From Flavobacteriaceae bacterium (GTDB taxonomy: Bacteria > Bacteroidota > Bacteroidia > Flavobacteriales > Flavobacteriaceae): a stretch of 7,498 nucleotides of DNA. Shown piece by piece: positions 6,405 to 7,498 of the stretch. The stretch spans positions 1 through 7,498 of the forward strand of contig CATEMS010000258.1 in the NCBI GenBank assembly GCA_949507465.1, given 5' to 3'. Every line of letters starts with the position of its first letter. Within the stretch, counting starts at the first letter, position 1. Below the pieces are notes generated by a model. The model ran no database searches. It saw only the letters and a list, made by a program, of their open reading frames with translations, and was not told the origin of the DNA. The position numbers and the translations under genes are program-made.

Positions 6405-6412
6405 TAGTTTTG
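6405..6412 (+). promoter_or_regulatory. Candidate distal -7 element for ileS
   Basis: TAGTTTTG fits TAnnTTTG, but no -33 TTG stands at the right distance. If used, the ileS leader would be about 150 bases long. It is the weaker of the two candidates for this gene. Confidence 0.25.
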
Positions 6413-6479
6413 AGTAATACCTCTTAATTATAGATGTCTCTTGATAACAGTATCCATTTATTTTTTAGTTAAAATTGAT

Positions 6480-6487
6480 TAAGTTTG
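6480..6487 (+). promoter_or_regulatory. Candidate proximal -7 element for ileS
   Basis: TAAGTTTG fits TAnnTTTG, with a T-rich stretch (TTT rather than TTG) at the expected -33 position. Transcription from here would give a leader of about 75 bases that carries the small hairpin at 6519-6540. Confidence 0.4.
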
Positions 6488-6518
6488 CAGCCTTAAACCA
6501 TCGTAAAGACATACCAAC

Positions 6519-6540
6519 AAGATTCCTTTTTTGGAAACTT
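6519..6540 (+). other. Imperfect hairpin in the ileS leader
   Basis: The arms AAGATTCC (6519-6526) and GGAAACTT (6533-6540) pair with one A-A mismatch around a loop of six T. It ends 27 bases before the ileS ATG. It could be formed in the leader RNA, but nothing shows that it regulates the gene, and such small AT-rich hairpins arise by chance. Confidence 0.25.
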
Positions 6541-6567
6541 AATCTTTAGCCATAGCAACCTTGTAAG

Positions 6568-7498
6568 ATGAGTACAAAATTTAAAGAATATAAAGGCTTA
6601 GATCTTCCCAAGCTTGGAGAAGAAATACTTGATTTCTGGAAAGAAGAACACATTTTCGAGCAAAGTATTTCCATCCGAGAGTCAGCGACACCTTTTGTGT
6701 TTTTTGAAGGGCCTCCATCTGCAAATGGGTTGCCAGGTATACATCACGTAATGGCTCGAGCCATTAAGGACATATTTTGCCGTTATAAAACCCAAAAAGG
6801 CTTTAAGGTAGATCGAAAAGCAGGTTGGGACACCCACGGGTTGCCTATAGAGCTTGGCGTTGAGAAACAACTTGGAATCACCAAAGAGGATATTGGGACA
6901 AAAATTTCTGTGGAAGATTATAACACTGCTTGTAGAAAAGCAGTGATGAAATATACAGATGTCTGGAACAAAGTAACCGAAGGGTATGGATATTGGGTAG
7001 ACATGCAAGACCCATATGTTACCTACAAGTCAAAATACATGGAGAGTGTGTGGTGGCTTTTAAAACAGATATACAATAAAGACTTATTGTATAAAGGGTA
7101 TACCATTCAGCCTTATTCTCCAAAGGCTGGAACTGGCCTGAGTAGCCATGAGTTAAACCAGCCTGGAACCTACCAAGATGTGACAGACACCACAGTAGTG
7201 GCTCAGTTTAAAGCCTTAGAGGATACCCTCCCTGATTTTTTAAAGAAGTTTGACCACCTGCATTTTCTTGCCTGGACAACAACTCCCTGGACATTACCAT
7301 CCAACACAGCACTAACTGTCGGAGCAAAGATTGATTATGTGGTAGTTGCTACCTACAATCAATACACTTTTGAGCCCATTCACGTCATACTTGCCAAAAA
7401 CCTAGTGGGAAAACAATTTGGCAGCAAATACGAGCAGACACAGGATGCTGCTGTGGTATCAAACTACAGTAAAAAAGATAAAAAAATCCCGTTTTTAA
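6568..7498 (+). CDS. ileS: Isoleucyl-tRNA synthetase, N-terminal part, runs off the window
   Basis: This class I aminoacyl-tRNA synthetase charges tRNA-Ile with isoleucine in the cytoplasm. The first 310 codons are present, of about 1,130-1,150 in the long form common in Bacteroidota. The start MSTKFKEYKGLDLPKL is typical. The catalytic fold shows FFEGPPSANGLPGIHH (45-60), GWDTHGLPIELG (86-97), then QPYSPKAGTGLSSHE (181-195), and the editing domain begins around WTTTPWTLPSN (236-246). These features separate it from ValRS and LeuRS. The usual HxGH signature is replaced by GIHH at 57-60 (bases 6736-6747), the GxHH form seen in part of the IleRS2 group. The KMSKS loop and tRNA-binding domains lie beyond the window. 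The final TAA at 7496-7498 is out of frame, so the gene is cut by the window edge and is not broken. Confidence 0.96.
   Translation, partial: MSTKFKEYKGLDLPKLGEEILDFWKEEHIFEQSISIRESATPFVFFEGPPSANGLPGIHHVMARAIKDIFCRYKTQKGFKVDRKAGWDTHGLPIELGVEKQLGITKEDIGTKISVEDYNTACRKAVMKYTDVWNKVTEGYGYWVDMQDPYVTYKSKYMESVWWLLKQIYNKDLLYKGYTIQPYSPKAGTGLSSHELNQPGTYQDVTDTTVVAQFKALEDTLPDFLKKFDHLHFLAWTTTPWTLPSNTALTVGAKIDYVVVATYNQYTFEPIHVILAKNLVGKQFGSKYEQTQDAAVVSNYSKKDKKIPFL

Larger units (their letters stand above)
6292..6567. other. Divergent control region between purD and ileS
   Basis: These 276 bases are very AT-rich, with several A or T runs, and hold no credible gene on either strand. They contain a -7 motif for purD, two candidate -7 motifs for ileS and a short hairpin in the ileS leader, each listed separately. 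A small inverted repeat, AGGCT/AGCCT (6321-6325 and 6334-6338), adjoins the purD element but is too short to name. No T-box, riboswitch or tRNA was recognised. Confidence 0.6.

Noticed and set aside
6292..6567. T-box or amino-acid riboswitch in the ileS leader
   Set aside because: No T-box core sequence, specifier loop or strong terminator hairpin is visible.
6682..7008. Minus-strand open frame of 108 codons inside ileS
   Set aside because: It lies antisense to strongly conserved IleRS motifs and its product resembles no family; it is a shadow frame.
7496..7498. TAA at the very end of the window as a stop of ileS
   Set aside because: It is out of frame: the last complete codon is TTA at 7495-7497, so the gene continues past the window.

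Overview
This window looks like core chromosome of a Bacteroidota bacterium, most likely of class Flavobacteriia. The reasons are: AT-rich sequence with dense coding; several copies of the Bacteroidota -7 promoter motif TAnnTTTG upstream of genes; little sign of Shine-Dalgarno sites; and lineage-typical families (DUF4254 beside a family 9 glycosyltransferase, the small DUF6341 protein and the membrane protein DUF6427 next to purD, and an isoleucyl-tRNA synthetase with the Bacteroidota-style sequence). The genus cannot be named from what is visible.

The first ~93 bases do not belong with the rest. Frame 2 encodes a piece of a retrotransposon-type (Ty3/gypsy-like) integrase core, with higher GC and many CpG. 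It runs straight into the middle of a MATE transporter gene in another frame. The best explanation is a chimeric junction (assembly or library artefact, or eukaryotic contamination). A true insertion is much less likely.

Layout: (1) 1-93 integrase-like fragment; (2) 94-861 (+) C-terminal part of a DinF-like MATE transporter; (3) 932-1981 (+) PaaE-like flavin/2Fe-2S reductase; (4) 1989-3026 (-) family 9 glycosyltransferase and 3054-3665 (-) DUF4254 protein, probably one operon read from a promoter near 3701-3728; (5) 3780-4721 (-) DUF6427 membrane protein; (6) 4761-5006 (+) DUF6341 small membrane protein, divergent from DUF6427 and with the best promoter in the window; (7) 5020-6291 (-) purD, convergent with DUF6341; (8) a 276-base spacer holding the purD and ileS control regions; (9) 6568 to the window end (+) ileS, N-terminal 310 codons only.

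Functionally this is mostly housekeeping: purine synthesis (purD), isoleucine charging (ileS), envelope glycan assembly (family 9 glycosyltransferase plus DUF4254), drug or cation export (MATE) and electron transfer (PaaE-like). The two DUF membrane proteins have no known role. I found no phage, CRISPR, toxin-antitoxin or defence system, no tRNA or rRNA, and no convincing new system. The points most worth checking are the chimeric left end and the rearranged GIHH active-site motif of IleRS.
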